Assembly: GCF_036373705.1 (NCBI RefSeq) | Contig: NC_089851.1 | Coordinates: 61,592,850-61,656,849 of the forward strand | Length of the DNA: 64,000 nucleotides | Source: Amia ocellicauda | Taxonomy: Eukaryota; Chordata; Actinopteri; Amiiformes; Amiidae | Reading direction: 5' to 3' | Shown here: positions 1-11,479 of the stretch, piece after piece | Numbering within the stretch: the first letter of the stretch is position 1 | Layout: every line of letters begins with the position of its first letter | Made by a program: the position numbers and the translations under genes | Notes under the pieces: model-generated | What the model was told of the DNA's origin: nothing | The model's input: the letters and a program-made list of their open reading frames with translations, nothing else | Databases searched by the model: none

Positions 1-366
1 TTGAGCTACAGTAGCTCATCTGTTGGATCGGACCACACGGGCCAGCCTTCGCTCCCCACGTGCATCAATGAGCCTTGGCCGCCCATGACCCTGTCGCCGG
101 TTCACCACTTTTCCTTCCTTGGACCACTTTTGATAGGTACTGACCACTGCAGACTGGGAACACCCCACAAGAGCTGCAGTTTTGGAGATGCTCTGACCCA
201 GTCGTCTAGCCATCACAATTTGGCCCTTGTCAAAGTCGCTCAGATCCTTACGCTGCCCATTTTTACACATCAACTTTGAGGACAAAATGTTCACTTGCTG
301 CCTAATATATCCCACCCACTGACAGGTGCCATGATAATGAGATTATCAGTGTTATTCACTTCACCT
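1..366 (-). mobile_element. Tc1/mariner element, 5' part, cut by the window edge
   Basis: On the minus strand this segment carries the subterminal region and transposase N-terminus of a Tc1-type DNA transposon common in fish. The likely start Met is at about 270; the peptide begins [20 protein letters not shown] and contains the paired-like helix-turn-helix ([20 protein letters not shown]). A stop TGA at 18-16 sits where the family has an Arg CGA codon, so this looks like CpG-to-TpG decay and the copy is dead. The outermost terminal repeat appears to be lost: recognisable element sequence ends near 366, where a short (TA)n run begins. The rest lies outside the window. Confidence 0.8.
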
Positions 367-520
367 ATATATATATATATATGTGTGTGTGGTTTATAAC
401 CAAACCTTAAAAAGCTGAGTACTGAAATTTTCTCAGACATAAATTCAGATGTGTTTCTTTCTTTGTTTTTGTTTTGCATGTTTATAATTTGAAAGTTATG
501 AGGCCTTATGAAAAAGAAGT

Positions 521-1076
521 ATGGTGAGTATACTTTAACAGACTGTACAATGCACTAGTTAGAGCTCATCTGGATACTGTGGACAGTTCTGGGCTCCACA
601 CTTCAAGAAGGATATCGCTGCTCTAGAGGCAGTTCAGAGGAGAGCAACCAGACTTATTCCAGGTCTGAAGGGAATGTCCTACTGAGAGATTGAGGAACTG
701 AACCTTTTCACCTGGAACAGAGGAGACTACGTGGGGACTTGATCCAAGTCTTCAAAATCATGAAAGTCATCGACCACATCAAACCAGAGGAGCTTTTCCA
801 GATCAGCAGGGACACACGCACCCCGGACACACATGGAAATTAGGCTTCAAGGCATTCGAGACAGAAAACAGGAGACACTTCTTCACACAGAGAGGTGTCA
901 CAATCTGAACAAACTCCCCAGCGATGTGGCTGAAAAGACAATTTGGGAACATTCAAAAACAGACTGGATAGGATCCTTGATTACTTAGTTATTAATGGAC
1001 ACCAAACGAGCACGATGGGTCGAATGGCCTCCTCTCGATTGGACACTTTCTTATGTTCTTATGTTCTTATGATCTA
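521..1076 (+). mobile_element. CR1-clade LINE, 3' end fragment
   Basis: Three-frame reading gives the conserved C-terminal part of a CR1-like reverse transcriptase ORF with stops and frameshifts (for example [12 protein letters not shown], then FKIMK, EELFQISRDTRT and WEHSKTDWIGS). The fragment ends in the short 3' repeat TTCTTATG repeated in tandem at about 1050-1074, as CR1-type elements do instead of a poly-A tail. It is a 5'-truncated, decayed insertion. The same family occurs in minus orientation at 3.5-4.0 kb and in a longer copy at 46.6-48.4 kb. Confidence 0.8.
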
Positions 1077-3080
1077 ATTCATCCATACATAGTAAGTATA
1101 CTTCAAGTTTTACAGATGTATATTAAATATACTTACCTGTATTCCTACTTTTTTTTTTTATAACTCTATGAAAGTTCTAGTTTTTCTACAGGGAGAGGAT
1201 AACTTTGGATCTGAATACTGGTCTCTATAACTCAGTTGTCCTAAATAAAATTAATTAAATGTTGCTCATATTGAGGGATAAAAAGAGGGAAGTGAAAAAT
1301 GCTCCTAATCTTCATAATTGGTGATCTAGGTAGAGTGTGAACTAATGTGATCCATCCTCTCCTGATGTTTCTTCAATATGTAGTGTTGAAACTGGTTGGT
1401 ACACATTTTTGAACATTTTTTCTAGCTATGTTCACTCACAGTACACTTGGCTCCCAACTGAAATGTACCCCTTCATCTAAGTAATGTCACATGTTGTCCC
1501 ACTGGTATGTTTATTTGGGTCTTTTGGAATAAAAATTCCATACCATTAACTGCAAATATTGAGTAAATGAAATGCAATACATAGCCTCGTGCCAGTTGAG
1601 AGAGTAATCTGCGGCACAGTTGAGAGCGAGATCATTACACTGTTTAATAAAGGGATATGATCGAGATTTAGAGGTTAGAGATTTATGAGTCCTTCAGTGA
1701 ATTAATTGTATCTTCCTTTTTGAGTTGGAACACTGTTTGACCTGTCATTTCTGTGCTTCTCTTATTCACACTCAAACATAAAAGATGGTGCCCTTCGACC
1801 ATCCATTAGGTCAGACGTTTCAGAGAGGGACTTTGAAAAGGTCCTGCATTTGTGCCACCTTCTACGTGCAATTAACCCTCATAATTCACGGCCAGCTGGC
1901 ATCTTAACTGCTGGATTGTTACAGAAACGGCTCTCATTTTCTTGCCGGCTGCTCTGCCATTGTTCTGGTTCTCAGCCCCCTCAAGTGATGAAACTGTGCC
2001 AGACTTCATCAACGGGTATCACGAGTGCCCAGCACACCCGGGCAGTTGAAATAAACAGGAGCATTGGGAGTCATGCATGGACTCTGGGGCGGGCATCCCC
2101 AGTCCTGCAGGGCCAGGTATCTGCAGGTATACAATGTACCTGTCAATCAGCATCTGGTTGACACCTGGAAATAACAGGTGTTGATAATTCAAATAAATCC
2201 CTAAAGGAGAGGTCCCACTAATTCTAAACCAAAGTTTTTATGTGTTGTTCTAGTGTTTAAGTAAGATACAGACCACTCTTCTACATGAAGTCCTTCATAT
2301 AAGAAACTTTTAAAAATATGAAATTGAAAACGTAATGCACCAAATAATGGAGGCTGTCAAATTTCGGCACCCTCTCGAGTTATTGCATTTCTGTCATGTC
2401 ATAACATCCTGTTGAGTGGAAAAACTACGAATCACCAGATTTGTCTTTCCCACAGCAACTGTTTTTATCAAGTAAATCCACTCAATTATTCAACAATATA
2501 GGAGATGAATCTGCAGATGAGATTACAAGTAAGCAATAACACATTAAAGTGGAACAAAAGAATTTCAGCAAAGTAATTTTGAAAAGAAAAATATAATTAC
2601 TTTGTGGATATTGTACTGGAATAAAAAAGTTACTATTTACCTTGTGAACACACACACAAACTGTAACATTCACTACTGTGCATGAATAAAAATCATACGA
2701 ACCAGCATAGGATATCGAAGTGATAAAAAACATGATTTTATATCAAGGGGGACCTTTTGGTCTGAGATGGAAGGGAAACTAGAGGTAAGCAGAGTGGCAA
2801 TTTGAAAGCTGAGATGTAAGTCGTGGTGTTTTAATTGTTTTGAGGTTCCGAGATACCTTTCAAATCTCTTATTTTGTAGACTTTTAAATCAGGCGCAGAC
2901 ATACACATTAACTGCTTATACAAACCTTGAGACACTGAAACAGAGCAGCATTGGTACTCCCATTATTGTGTGAAATGCATTATCTCATACACTTCTGATA
3001 ATGACTCAGATTCAAGTGTTACATATTCAACACTGAGGATAAACCACCTCTGGGAAGAAACTCCCTCCCATAATCAATCA
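1077..3080. other. Gene-free AT-rich stretch
   Basis: I see no exon, RNA gene or recognisable transposon here. The open frames at 1850-2161 (+) and 2482-2733 (-) have no family resemblance and ordinary non-coding composition. Confidence 0.5.
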
Positions 3081-3400
3081 AGTCCCTTGTGGGCTTTTTT
3101 CCTTCCCCCTTATTAGTAAAAATGCCCCGATTTCAGGCGTTCTGTTTTGGAGCTCATTTGCTCATTGAAAAATGTGCATGATTCGCAAAATAAAAAGACG
3201 ACAACATAATTTAGTGCACTCCGGGGCTGTCACAGCATGTTAAGCGATTAGATGGGGACTCTTTAACAAATGAGCAACAACGGCATCCCTGTAGAACCGC
3301 CACAAAGAAAGGGGATTGTGTGTTAGGATGATGAATGGACCGCAAGGGAAATTAATAAGACTTTAGTCATGAATAAACAACCTGGCTTCTGCTTTCTGGA
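3080..3400. promoter_or_regulatory. Candidate conserved non-coding block upstream of MNX1
   Basis: This is unique sequence without repeats or microsatellites, with balanced composition and homeodomain-type cores (for example AAATTAATAAG near 3350). It resembles developmental enhancers in texture. Conservation cannot be measured from one sequence, so this is only a candidate. Confidence 0.25.
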
Positions 3401-3532
3401 AGTCACGCTGCTTGGCTTGCTCTCCCATACCTGAGGACACTGCTAATCCAGGCACTGGGACTGCCGACACGTCAATCCAGCAGAGAAGCTCGCAGGTTGA
3501 ATATCAGGGAGGAAAGACTAATTGCTCACCTG

Positions 3533-4010
3533 TACATAAGAACATAAGAAAGTGTCCTATCGAGAGGAGGCCATTTGCCCCATCGTGCTCGTTTGGTGTC
3601 CATTAATAACTAAGTGATCAAGGATCCTATCCAGTCTGTTTTTGAATGTTCCCAAATTGTCTCTTCAGCCACATCGCTGGGGAGTTTGTTCAGATTGTGA
3701 CGCCTCACTGTGTGAAGAAGTGTCTCCTGTGTCTCCTAACTAAGTGATCCAAGGATCCTATCCAGTCTATTTTTAAATGTTCCCAAATTTTTAGCTTCAG
3801 CCACATCGCTGGGGAGTTTGATCAGATTGTGACGCCTCTCTGTGTGAAGAAGTGTCTCCTGTTTTCTGTCTTGAATGCCTTGAAGCCCAATTTCCAATAG
3901 TGTGTCCCCGGGTGCGTGTGTCCCTGCTGATCTGGAAAAGCTCCTCTGGTTTGATGTGATCGATGCCTTTCATGATTTTGAAGACTTGAACAAACTCAGA
4001 TCTGTGTCTG
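3533..4010 (-). mobile_element. CR1-clade LINE 3' end, minus strand, internally duplicated
   Basis: This is the reverse complement of the family at 521-1076. It starts with the terminal repeat (CATAAGAACATAAGAAAG at about 3536) and runs into the RT C-terminal region, ending near TTTCATGATTTTGAAGACTTG at about 3966-3987. A segment of about 130 bp is present twice in tandem: 3606-3733, then again at 3737-3865, each with the block ATCCTATCCAGTCT through GTGTGAAGAAGTGTCTCCTG. The two units differ at several positions, so the duplication is not recent. Confidence 0.8.
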
Positions 4011-4330
4011 TGATGGACCTGTGAAGGCAAGAGTGGATTGTGAGTGAAGGAGCGAGATGATTGAACCTCTTAATAATGACTAATTGTGGTCCAATAAAGG
4101 CAATAATGTCAGGGGTTCCAAACCCAGTTCCAGGAGGGGTCACGGTTATGGTTCCAACTGCAGCCAAACTGGAGGTTATTCAATTAACATAATAATTTGA
4201 TCAATTAGGCACATATTACACGATTTAAATGTCTTTAATACTTAATTGAAAGATTCCTTTGATGCAACATAACCAATAACCTAATTTGCACCCTTAAGAT
4301 TTTTTTTTAATTCGTCCAGTTAATCAGCTG

Positions 4331-5045
4331 ATTAATATTATGGTAAGGTTATGTGTTCCTCGGCAGAGCGAGCTAACGTCACTTAGTGATGCGTGGATCG
4401 ATGTCTCCATATGTTGCCTGATATTCTCTGATTCACAACAGTCACTTGGAAATATATCTTCTGTAAAGTGCGGTCTACTGTTAAGACCTGTATTAAGACC
4501 CGAGGTGGATTGTAGACATTAGGTTATAGTGAAGTGTGTAAAGTGAGAGTGCAGCAAATATTATTTTATTTTAATCTATCTTATGTCTTTATTTATTGAT
4601 AGAACTTTAATTTACATGCAACAGGCCAAGATACCAGACGTTGGCACTTTTTATGCCTGTTTGCTTTCTTCTGTTTATTTTATGTTATTGTATTATTATT
4701 ATTATTTGTATTTGTTGATGATGTTCCCATTGTACAATCTCTATGCCCCAGGTTTCTCATTTGAATGTGGCAGTGCTATGTTTTTTTTTGGATGTGGCCA
4801 ATAAATATGGTCAGCCATCTGTTGTAATCAACTAAAAGTTAAGAAATCATAAGTGCATAAGGACAGAAGAAAAAAACAGCAAATTGCTGCCACCACTCCT
4901 CTTCTCATTACCAGTAATACCTAATATGTCATTGTTTCGTGGTGATAAATGTGTAATAAATAATGTCATAGTTTAATGCTGTATATACACTTAGCCAGTC
5001 CATGTTTAGAAGTCATAAAAATATGTACAGAACAGAGTCCCTCTG
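4331..5045. other. Gene-free stretch
   Basis: This is AT-rich unique sequence. The small open frames (4340-4522, 4583-4804) have no recognisable domain, and I see no RNA gene or intact transposon. Confidence 0.45.
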
Positions 5046-5430
5046 TCATTTGCTGTCTTGTTAAGCCCGCTACGAGTTAAAGAGACAGAGGCTTTGACCC
5101 TTTCTGGCGGTTCTCCTTCAATAACTATTGAATAACCTTCACGCACTGCCTCCATCGGTATTCTGTCACCTTTCTCAATCACAAAGGAGCATATTATTTA
5201 TCAGCGCTGACTGAAAAAAATCCTAATTAAATGTCGTGAATTTAGTTATGAATGAGGCGAGTAAATAATTATTCGACGTTAAGGGATGTTCTTTTCATCC
5301 CTTGAAATCTACAGTCATTACTAGCAGGCTTTTGAAGGTCGAACTTAAAAGGATCTTCAATTTTCGACACCTGAAGGATATCAGAACCATTCCGCTTTGA
5401 TCCTGAATCTGAGATTTCAAATCCAGGCCA
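5045..5430. promoter_or_regulatory. Candidate conserved non-coding block upstream of MNX1
   Basis: This repeat-free unique segment has balanced composition and AT-rich homeodomain cores such as TCCTAATTAAATG near 5221. It is flanked by repeat-rich DNA. The function is inferred from texture and position only. Confidence 0.25.
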
Positions 5431-5689
5431 CGAGACCTATGCATGTTATGTTGGGAATGGGGCTCAATTGTGACCTGCAGAAGCCCTAAAATATGTCCAA
5501 TTTAAGAGGCCCAATAGCATTACCAAAAAACTGTGTATTATTCGAACACAAAGGACAATGAAAACAGAATCATCAAAGCTTTATATTTGTATGCATGCAT
5601 AGGCAGAGGAGCAACAAGAAACTACTGACCAAACTAAAACATGTACTTTGCAATAATGTGAAGCCTTAAACTGCAGCTTACTGCAGAGA

Positions 5690-5790
5690 TTCCCAAACCA
5701 GTACTGTGCAGCTGGTTTTTGTTCCAACTGAGATCTTAATTGCTTAATTGAATCCTTAATTGATCTAATAATGCAAGATAAGGCTCAATT
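5690..5790. repeat. Half of a palindromic MITE-like repeat
   Basis: This segment resembles one arm of the palindromic elements at 23744-23995 and 37527-37856: a GTTCCAACTGAG-type arm followed by alternating TTAATTG motifs. The opposite arm is not clear. An L2-tail repeat follows immediately. Confidence 0.4.
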
Positions 5791-5794
5791 ATTA

Positions 5795-5905
5795 TTTTTA
5801 TTTATTTCTTTATTTATTTCTTACCAGACACCCTTATCCAGGGCAACTTACAAGATATAAGCTCAATACAAAGTGCAAAAATACAATACAGTTCAAGGCA
5901 TAAAA
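5795..5905 (-). repeat. L2-type LINE 3' tail, minus strand
   Basis: This is the inverse of the 3' tail at 6540-6625: an A/T-rich simple tail, then the signature CAGACACCCTTATCCAGGGC at 5826-5845 and the TACAAAGTGCAAAAATACA block. It abuts a plus-strand L2 fragment, so the two tails form an imperfect inverted repeat about 640 bp apart. Confidence 0.7.
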
Positions 5906-6626
5906 CTTGTCTGGTATTCTCTCTGCCATGATTCACACGCTACTCCACTGCTCTGCTCCCTCCACTGGCTCCCGATAGCGGCACGCATTCAGTTCAAGAC
6001 TTTGACCCTCACCTACCGCTGTCTTGACCACACTGCACCAAGCTACCTTCAGTCACTCGTCTCTCCATACATCCCCTCCAGACCACTGCGCTCCTCCAGG
6101 GCCAGAAGACTAACTCTGCCTCCTCTCCACTCTCCTTCCTCCAGAGCCGCTCCTTCTCATCCCTGGCCCCTAAATGGTGGAACGACCTGCCCGCCGAAGT
6201 CAAAACCGCAGAGTCCTTGACCTCATTCTGGCGCTTACTCAAGACACATCTTTTCCGACAGCACTTGTAATATTAGTCCTCTATCCCTGCTAGATAGCAC
6301 TTCACAGTTTTATTATGCTTCTCTCGTTCTTGATTGTTTTCCTCCTTGCTCCCTTTCCCGTAGCCCTCGTCTGTAACCCTACATCTTGACATCAATTAGC
6401 TTTCACCGTCCAGGATGTAGGACCTCACTTACTGCACTTGTGTAAATTGTAAATTGGAATTTGTAAAATGTATTATTTTGAATTGCTGTTTTAGCTAAAT
6501 TGAATTTGTAATGATTGATGCCTTGTACTTCTCTGTATTTTTGCACTTTGTTTGCACTTATGTTGTAAGTCACCCTGGAAAAGGGCGTCTGCCAAGAAAT
6601 AAAAATAATAATAATAATAATAAAAC
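5906..6626 (+). mobile_element. L2-clade LINE, 3' end fragment
   Basis: The frame at 5930-6220 encodes the RT C-terminal signature LHWLPIAARIQFKTLTLTYR, followed by APSYLQSLVSPYIPSR and the degenerate WNDLPAEV-like segment, ending near KTHLFRQHL. A 3' UTR of about 270 bp follows, ending with GTCACCCTGGAAAAGGGCGT and a (AATA)n/(AAT)n tail at 6597-6626. It is 5' truncated, as most L2 insertions are. Three more copies of this tail occur at 12.2, 16.5 and 37.0 kb. Confidence 0.8.
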
Positions 6627-6699
6627 ATTACAAATTCCAATTTACAAATTACAGTGCAAATTGTGTAATTAAGAGCTGATTTAGTGTATACTTAAATCC

Positions 6700-7850
6700 A
6701 TCACTGGTTGGGGGTATAAAGTGGTGCTGTATGGTGGGTTTGGTTACACCAGACCATGATTTTCTGAGATAATACATAAGTGTTCTCTATGTCGTGGTTA
6801 AACCCTACATGTATGTTACATGTTAATCCATTTAATAGGCCAGTCAAACCCCTTGCTCAGCACTAAACTAAACCTTGTATATTATAAGTAAATATGTCTT
6901 GCAGTTAAGGTTACCTGGATTCATATTTCAGAGCGAGCTCATACATTACTCCACCTGTTGCTTGCATCACCCTTTCGATGACTGAATAATGAATCAACGC
7001 GGAGTGATGAGGTCTTCATGGAGAAGGCTGTGGATGTGACATCTATGAGTGAAATTGATGTCTGCCTCGTGTTCAGTTCACTTAAAGGAAAGTGATATGA
7101 AAATTGTTTTTATACATTGTTTTGCACATTGTTCAGTAGTACAATGGAAAGATACCAGTCTTATTCCTATCAGTATTCTCTCGGGCCTGTATTGTGTGTT
7201 TGTGGGTCGAGGTGATGTTTACGCAGTTAAACGGACACAAATTCTGCTAGGCCTACAGAATCCAAAGTGACTGTGAATAGGATTTTAGGAGAACAGACGG
7301 TGTTACATTATAGGCAAAAACATAGACAATTTAAAGCAGAACATACAAGCTAGAAACGTACAGAGGTGACCTGTTGACCCATCGCTGTATTCGGGAACAC
7401 GATTTGGAAGATTGATATAGGTAGGTAACAGATATCTGCTTTTAAAAATACCACCAACATGGAAATATTTCCCCAACTACATTTAGGGTAGGCAATTCCG
7501 TACACTGCTGCAGGTTTCTGTAGTTGTTTGTTTCAAAGGGACGTTAACATGATTTCGATTTTAAAATCCATTTACCTGTGCGGACAGATGAACAGACAGA
7601 ATTTGCATGAAGCTGTTCAGTCGAAAGACACTATCCCGTCATTCTCAGTCACCTGTTGTACATCTGTGCTATGAAAACGTGAAATGGCATAACATAATTT
7701 ACTCATCTATGTGTTGATTGAATAGGGGTAGGCGGTAGGTGTGTGAAAGATTGAAGGAAACGGTAGGCAACATTCAAATACAAGATTTTGTTGTAATACC
7801 TCGTTTAAGTTATGTAAATAGATTGAGGTGAACTTGTATTGGGTATTTCT
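6700..7850. other. Gene-free stretch
   Basis: I see no coding exon or recognisable transposon in this unique AT-rich DNA. The open frame at 7049-7270 has no family resemblance. Confidence 0.45.
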
Positions 7851-7857
7851 TTTTATC

Positions 7858-7858
<1 letters not shown>

Positions 7859-7888
<30 letters not shown>

Positions 7889-7915
7889 CTTCTTCTTCTT
7901 CTTCTTCTTCTTCTT
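7859..7915. repeat. (CTT)n microsatellite
   Basis: This is a pure CTT/TTC triplet run of about 19 units. The poly-Glu minus-strand frame over it is an artefact of the repeat. Confidence 0.95.
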
Positions 7916-7974
7916 GTTGTATGCAATGTAAACAGATGCACATTGCTACCTTGCATCTAATGGTTTGATAAGCA

Positions 7975-9070
7975 CTAATACTTTCTCGTTTGTGTTTGTT
8001 TAGCCCGGACCTTAAAACTGGATCCGGGGTGCCTTTAAATTATTACAAGGTCGATCCGTCTAATTAATTGGGGGATAAGAAAGGAAGAATACAATTAAAT
8101 GAGCAGAGAATCATTTTCTAATTTAATAGAAGAACATTTATAAAGATCAACGAGCCGAAGGGCATTGAATGATTTTATTGATGTTTCACTAAATCAAGCA
8201 GAAATGGGTACAACCTGACAGCCTATAAGGTGGTCTCTGCAACTTAATAATATTGCAATGGCAAGAAAGCATCCTTTTCAAGGAAATTAGTTCTGTGTTG
8301 GGGAAAAAAAACAAAAAACAATGATTGCTGCAATTGGATTTGATCCCCCGTTTAATATAAAGGAATCGTTCAAGGTCCTTTCAATCAAAGAAATAAACTT
8401 GCAAATGCCCTGGACGGCAGATTAAATTGATCAAATGATTATGAGCCGCAAATGTGTTTAAAAGCAGTTTCTATACGTTTGTGGAGACAGCGACCATTTG
8501 TGCCAATTTAATCGAAGGTATTTATTGCAATAAAAGAGACAGAGCGGGTCCCCTTAAATTGCCTTTTCATAATGAACACATTTACAGTGGGTAATTAATA
8601 TATAAACTATTCCGATTTGTCATTTTGATTTGTATTTTAGTTAATTGTGAAAGTAATTACCGAACAAATTAACAGCTTTCAGAAAAAAATACCGGGGTTT
8701 GAGGTCTATTGCAGTCCTTGGGTGCAGAAAATTAATTTTTCCCTGCTGTGGATGTGATGAATAAAGCGATAAATCTGCGTGATTGGAGCAGGCCAGGACT
8801 AAATGGCTTCATATTTCACTTGGGGTTTAATAGAAATATTCATGCTCTCTCTTAATGAAATTAAACCACAGTAGGAGGGGACAGGCAGAGATAAACTAGG
8901 GTGGTACTGGTAGTAAAGAGACAGCGGATCGTTTTAGGAGAAAATGAAATGTTAAGAATAATTTATTTAAAGTGTACTGTTAAGGAAGCAGCGATGTTAG
9001 TAGTAAAGTACCTGGGAATTTTCCTCAAACCCCATTCAGAATGTGATGTATTTTATTTTATAATAAAGTA
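7975..9070. promoter_or_regulatory. Candidate conserved non-coding region upstream of MNX1
   Basis: About 1.1 kb of unique, repeat-free DNA is dense in homeodomain cores: TCTAATTAATTGG near 8060, GGTAATTAATAT near 8591, TTAGTTAATTGTG near 8637 and GAAAATTAATTTT near 8728. Runs of this kind, 5-6 kb upstream of a homeobox gene, are typical of enhancers. Mouse Hb9 has motor-neuron enhancers several kb upstream (known). Assigning this block to that role is inference. Confidence 0.35.
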
Positions 9071-9177
9071 AATCGAAAAATTAAAAATTATTATTATTTC
9101 AATATGTATTTAATATATGTAAATCGACGAAAACTTTGCAATGGAATTGTTTTACTTATTGCATCTTTGCTTTGAGA

Positions 9178-9179
<2 letters not shown>

Positions 9180-9213
<34 letters not shown>
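9180..9213. repeat. (TA)n microsatellite
   Basis: This is an uninterrupted TA run of about 17 units. Confidence 0.95.
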
Positions 9214-9214
<1 letters not shown>

Positions 9215-9443
9215 GTTCTGCTTATTAAAATAATCACTTTTATATAAGGATATACAAAAAAAAAGCTACTCAGTCTAAATAGTTTTATACGTAAAAAAAT
9301 AGGCTATTTGTTTTCCTTTGTGAAAAATTTCATAATTACACAATCAAAAGCCTATTTGTTTTTCTAAAGAGCAAAATCAGCCTAATAGCGTTTTTCCAAA
9401 ATGATTTTAATTGAAAACGTTTATGCAATATGAAACCAAACAC

Positions 9444-9445
<2 letters not shown>

Positions 9446-9478
<33 letters not shown>

Positions 9479-9480
9479 GT
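9446..9480. repeat. (ACAG)n microsatellite
   Basis: This is a tetranucleotide GACA/ACAG run of about 8-9 units. Confidence 0.95.
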
Positions 9481-9632
9481 GGATATAGGCTGTAATATGT
9501 GGTTTGCGGTGCACTATTTGTTAATATGAAATGGTCTAATGATATCAAATAAAGTTAATCATTTATGAGGCTGGCAAAAATGTCGTTCTGCTAAGTTTAT
9601 GTAAGGATTAGTGAAGTATTATTAGTAGTAAC

Positions 9633-9633
<1 letters not shown>

Positions 9634-9674
<41 letters not shown>

Positions 9675-9720
9675 GTAGTAGTAGTAGTAGTAGTAGTAAT
9701 AGTAATAATAGCAATAATAA
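9634..9720. repeat. (ATT)n-(AGT)n compound microsatellite
   Basis: ATT triplets run from 9634 and change to AGT at about 9673, then to AAT-like units. Confidence 0.95.
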
Positions 9721-9739
9721 AGAACTAGACGCGCTGCTC

Positions 9740-10025
9740 ATTAGCAGTAAGTAGGCCTGTACGAGCGGATCTGGCGGTTAATGTAACTGATCTGTGACTT
9801 GTTGATTTCCCCTGAGCAAATACGCCTTTGATGCAGTCCCGGGCAGAGTGGCTAGATTAGCTGATGAACTGACAGAAACTAATCAGCTTTATTGGGAGAC
9901 AGGTTAAGGGCAACGGGGTGTCAGTAATTCTCATCCCGACCTCTTCATCCATTAAGCCGGAGCGGTGGAGACCCCCAGCGCATTGTGTGAGCACCATTGC
10001 TTTAATAAACACGCCATTATTACAA
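9740..10025. promoter_or_regulatory. Candidate conserved non-coding block 4.5 kb upstream of MNX1
   Basis: This is balanced-composition unique sequence squeezed between two microsatellites. It includes TTAGCTGATGAACTGACAG-like and CTTTAATAAACACGCCATTA segments that look constrained. The plus- and minus-strand open frames over it run into the GA repeat and are not coding. This is a candidate enhancer only. Confidence 0.3.
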
Positions 10026-10027
10026 CT

Positions 10028-10028
<1 letters not shown>

Positions 10029-10071
<43 letters not shown>

Positions 10072-10081
10072 GGGGGGGGGG
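10029..10081. repeat. (GA)n microsatellite with G run
   Basis: About 20 GA units are followed by a run of G at about 10070-10081. Confidence 0.95.
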
Positions 10082-10749
10082 AGAGAAAAAAACAGCCATA
10101 GGATGTCACATTTATCACTAAGGTTTATTTATCACAGTCTCATTTAGTAAATGTCACAGTGAAATGTCTTCAGTTTTGATCACACTGGGCTGTATCCTAA
10201 TGCTATTAGCTTTAAATTGCGGGGGGAACTCGGATTACAAGAAAGGACGTGATGTGTGCAGTGCATATGTCCCATCTCCCCGGTGGGCTTACATACCGTG
10301 AAGAAAAAAGCGCTAAGAGATGTGAGGCTAGTGAAATGCATCGATGGACATCATTTCCACTGAAACGTCCCCCCCACCCACCCACCCACCCCAAAAGAAA
10401 AAATAATCCGGCTGAAATCCGGCTGTTTATAGGCATACTAAATCATAAAAAGAAAAATACACTTTGTCTCAAAATCAGTTTCAAACTATACATAAAATAC
10501 AGTTTAGGTGTTGGAGTGTGTTAAAGTTATGCTGAGTGTTTTAATCGTGTGCTGTGCAGATTGGAACTCGCTGTATTTGCGCGATGTCCAGTGAAACGGC
10601 CGGAGCTACAGATCAGTTTGAATAATGACGCGATTAACACCCACTGTGATTTAGAAAAGAAAGTGTTCCCACAGTGCTGCAAAAATGTGTTCATAAGGAT
10701 TGATCGCTTGCATTTTTATTTACAGCCTAATTTGCTGCAGTTAGTCTGA

Positions 10750-11460
10750 TTGTATGTAAATGGCTTTATTTGTCATTTGACCACCCATTTCTTCTGGTGT
10801 GTCTTTCCCTTTCACGGGACACTGGTGACAAGAAGGGGAGAAAAGCACCAGCAGTCACGATCTCACAGTTCTACCTGGACAGTATCCTTGGGTCAACACA
10901 GGTGAACAAACTGCCCTTTGACAATGAAAGGAGGCCGACATTAATCCGTCATAGGATCTGCTGACCCGGCCTAATTGATATTTAAATGCACCGAGTTTTA
11001 ATTTCTCCCAAACTCGTGATGACTGCAGTAAACATTTTCTAGATGGGCTGAAAGTAGCCCAAATTAAATACGTCCCATTGGACTGCAGATGGAGGTTAAT
11101 TAAGGCTTGGAGATTTTCTCACTTTTACTTTCCACTTTAATCAAGTAAAAAAAAAACGTTTTTCTTTCCACGCCATTTGCGTCAAATTGTGAAATGCTCT
11201 AATTATTATATATTGCGTTCTTTTTTTTTACACCTAACTATAAACCTGACAGGAGGTTAAGACATAAGGTTGGCTTTTAGCTGAATTTCCCAGTTGGCCA
11301 CGAAAGATCTCCGGGGGTCACAGTGACACTTTTAATGACTTCATTAGGAAGATTATTTGTTGGAATAACAAACAGCGGGACCTTCATGCAAACAGGCCGG
11401 TAGCTCGGAAAGCAGGTCCGAAAGAAAATTGAGCAATTGTTGTAAAATACAGTTGTTGGT
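10750..11460. promoter_or_regulatory. Candidate conserved non-coding region 3 kb upstream of MNX1
   Basis: This is unique DNA with homeodomain and other cores (GGAGGTTAATTAAGGC near 11091, CCTAATTGATATTTAAATG near 10970) and no transposon. It ends at the long (AT)n run at 11480. It is the nearest such block upstream of the MNX1 promoter. Function is inferred. Confidence 0.3.
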
Positions 11461-11477
11461 TCCCATTGAGAAGCTAA

Positions 11478-11479
<2 letters not shown>

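Noticed and set aside
3606..3865. Repeat pair considered as a CRISPR-like array
   Set aside because: The units are long, diverged, directly adjacent and belong to a LINE 3' end. The genome is vertebrate.
7707..7943. Poly-glutamate frame at the CTT repeat
   Set aside because: It is a translation artefact of a microsatellite.
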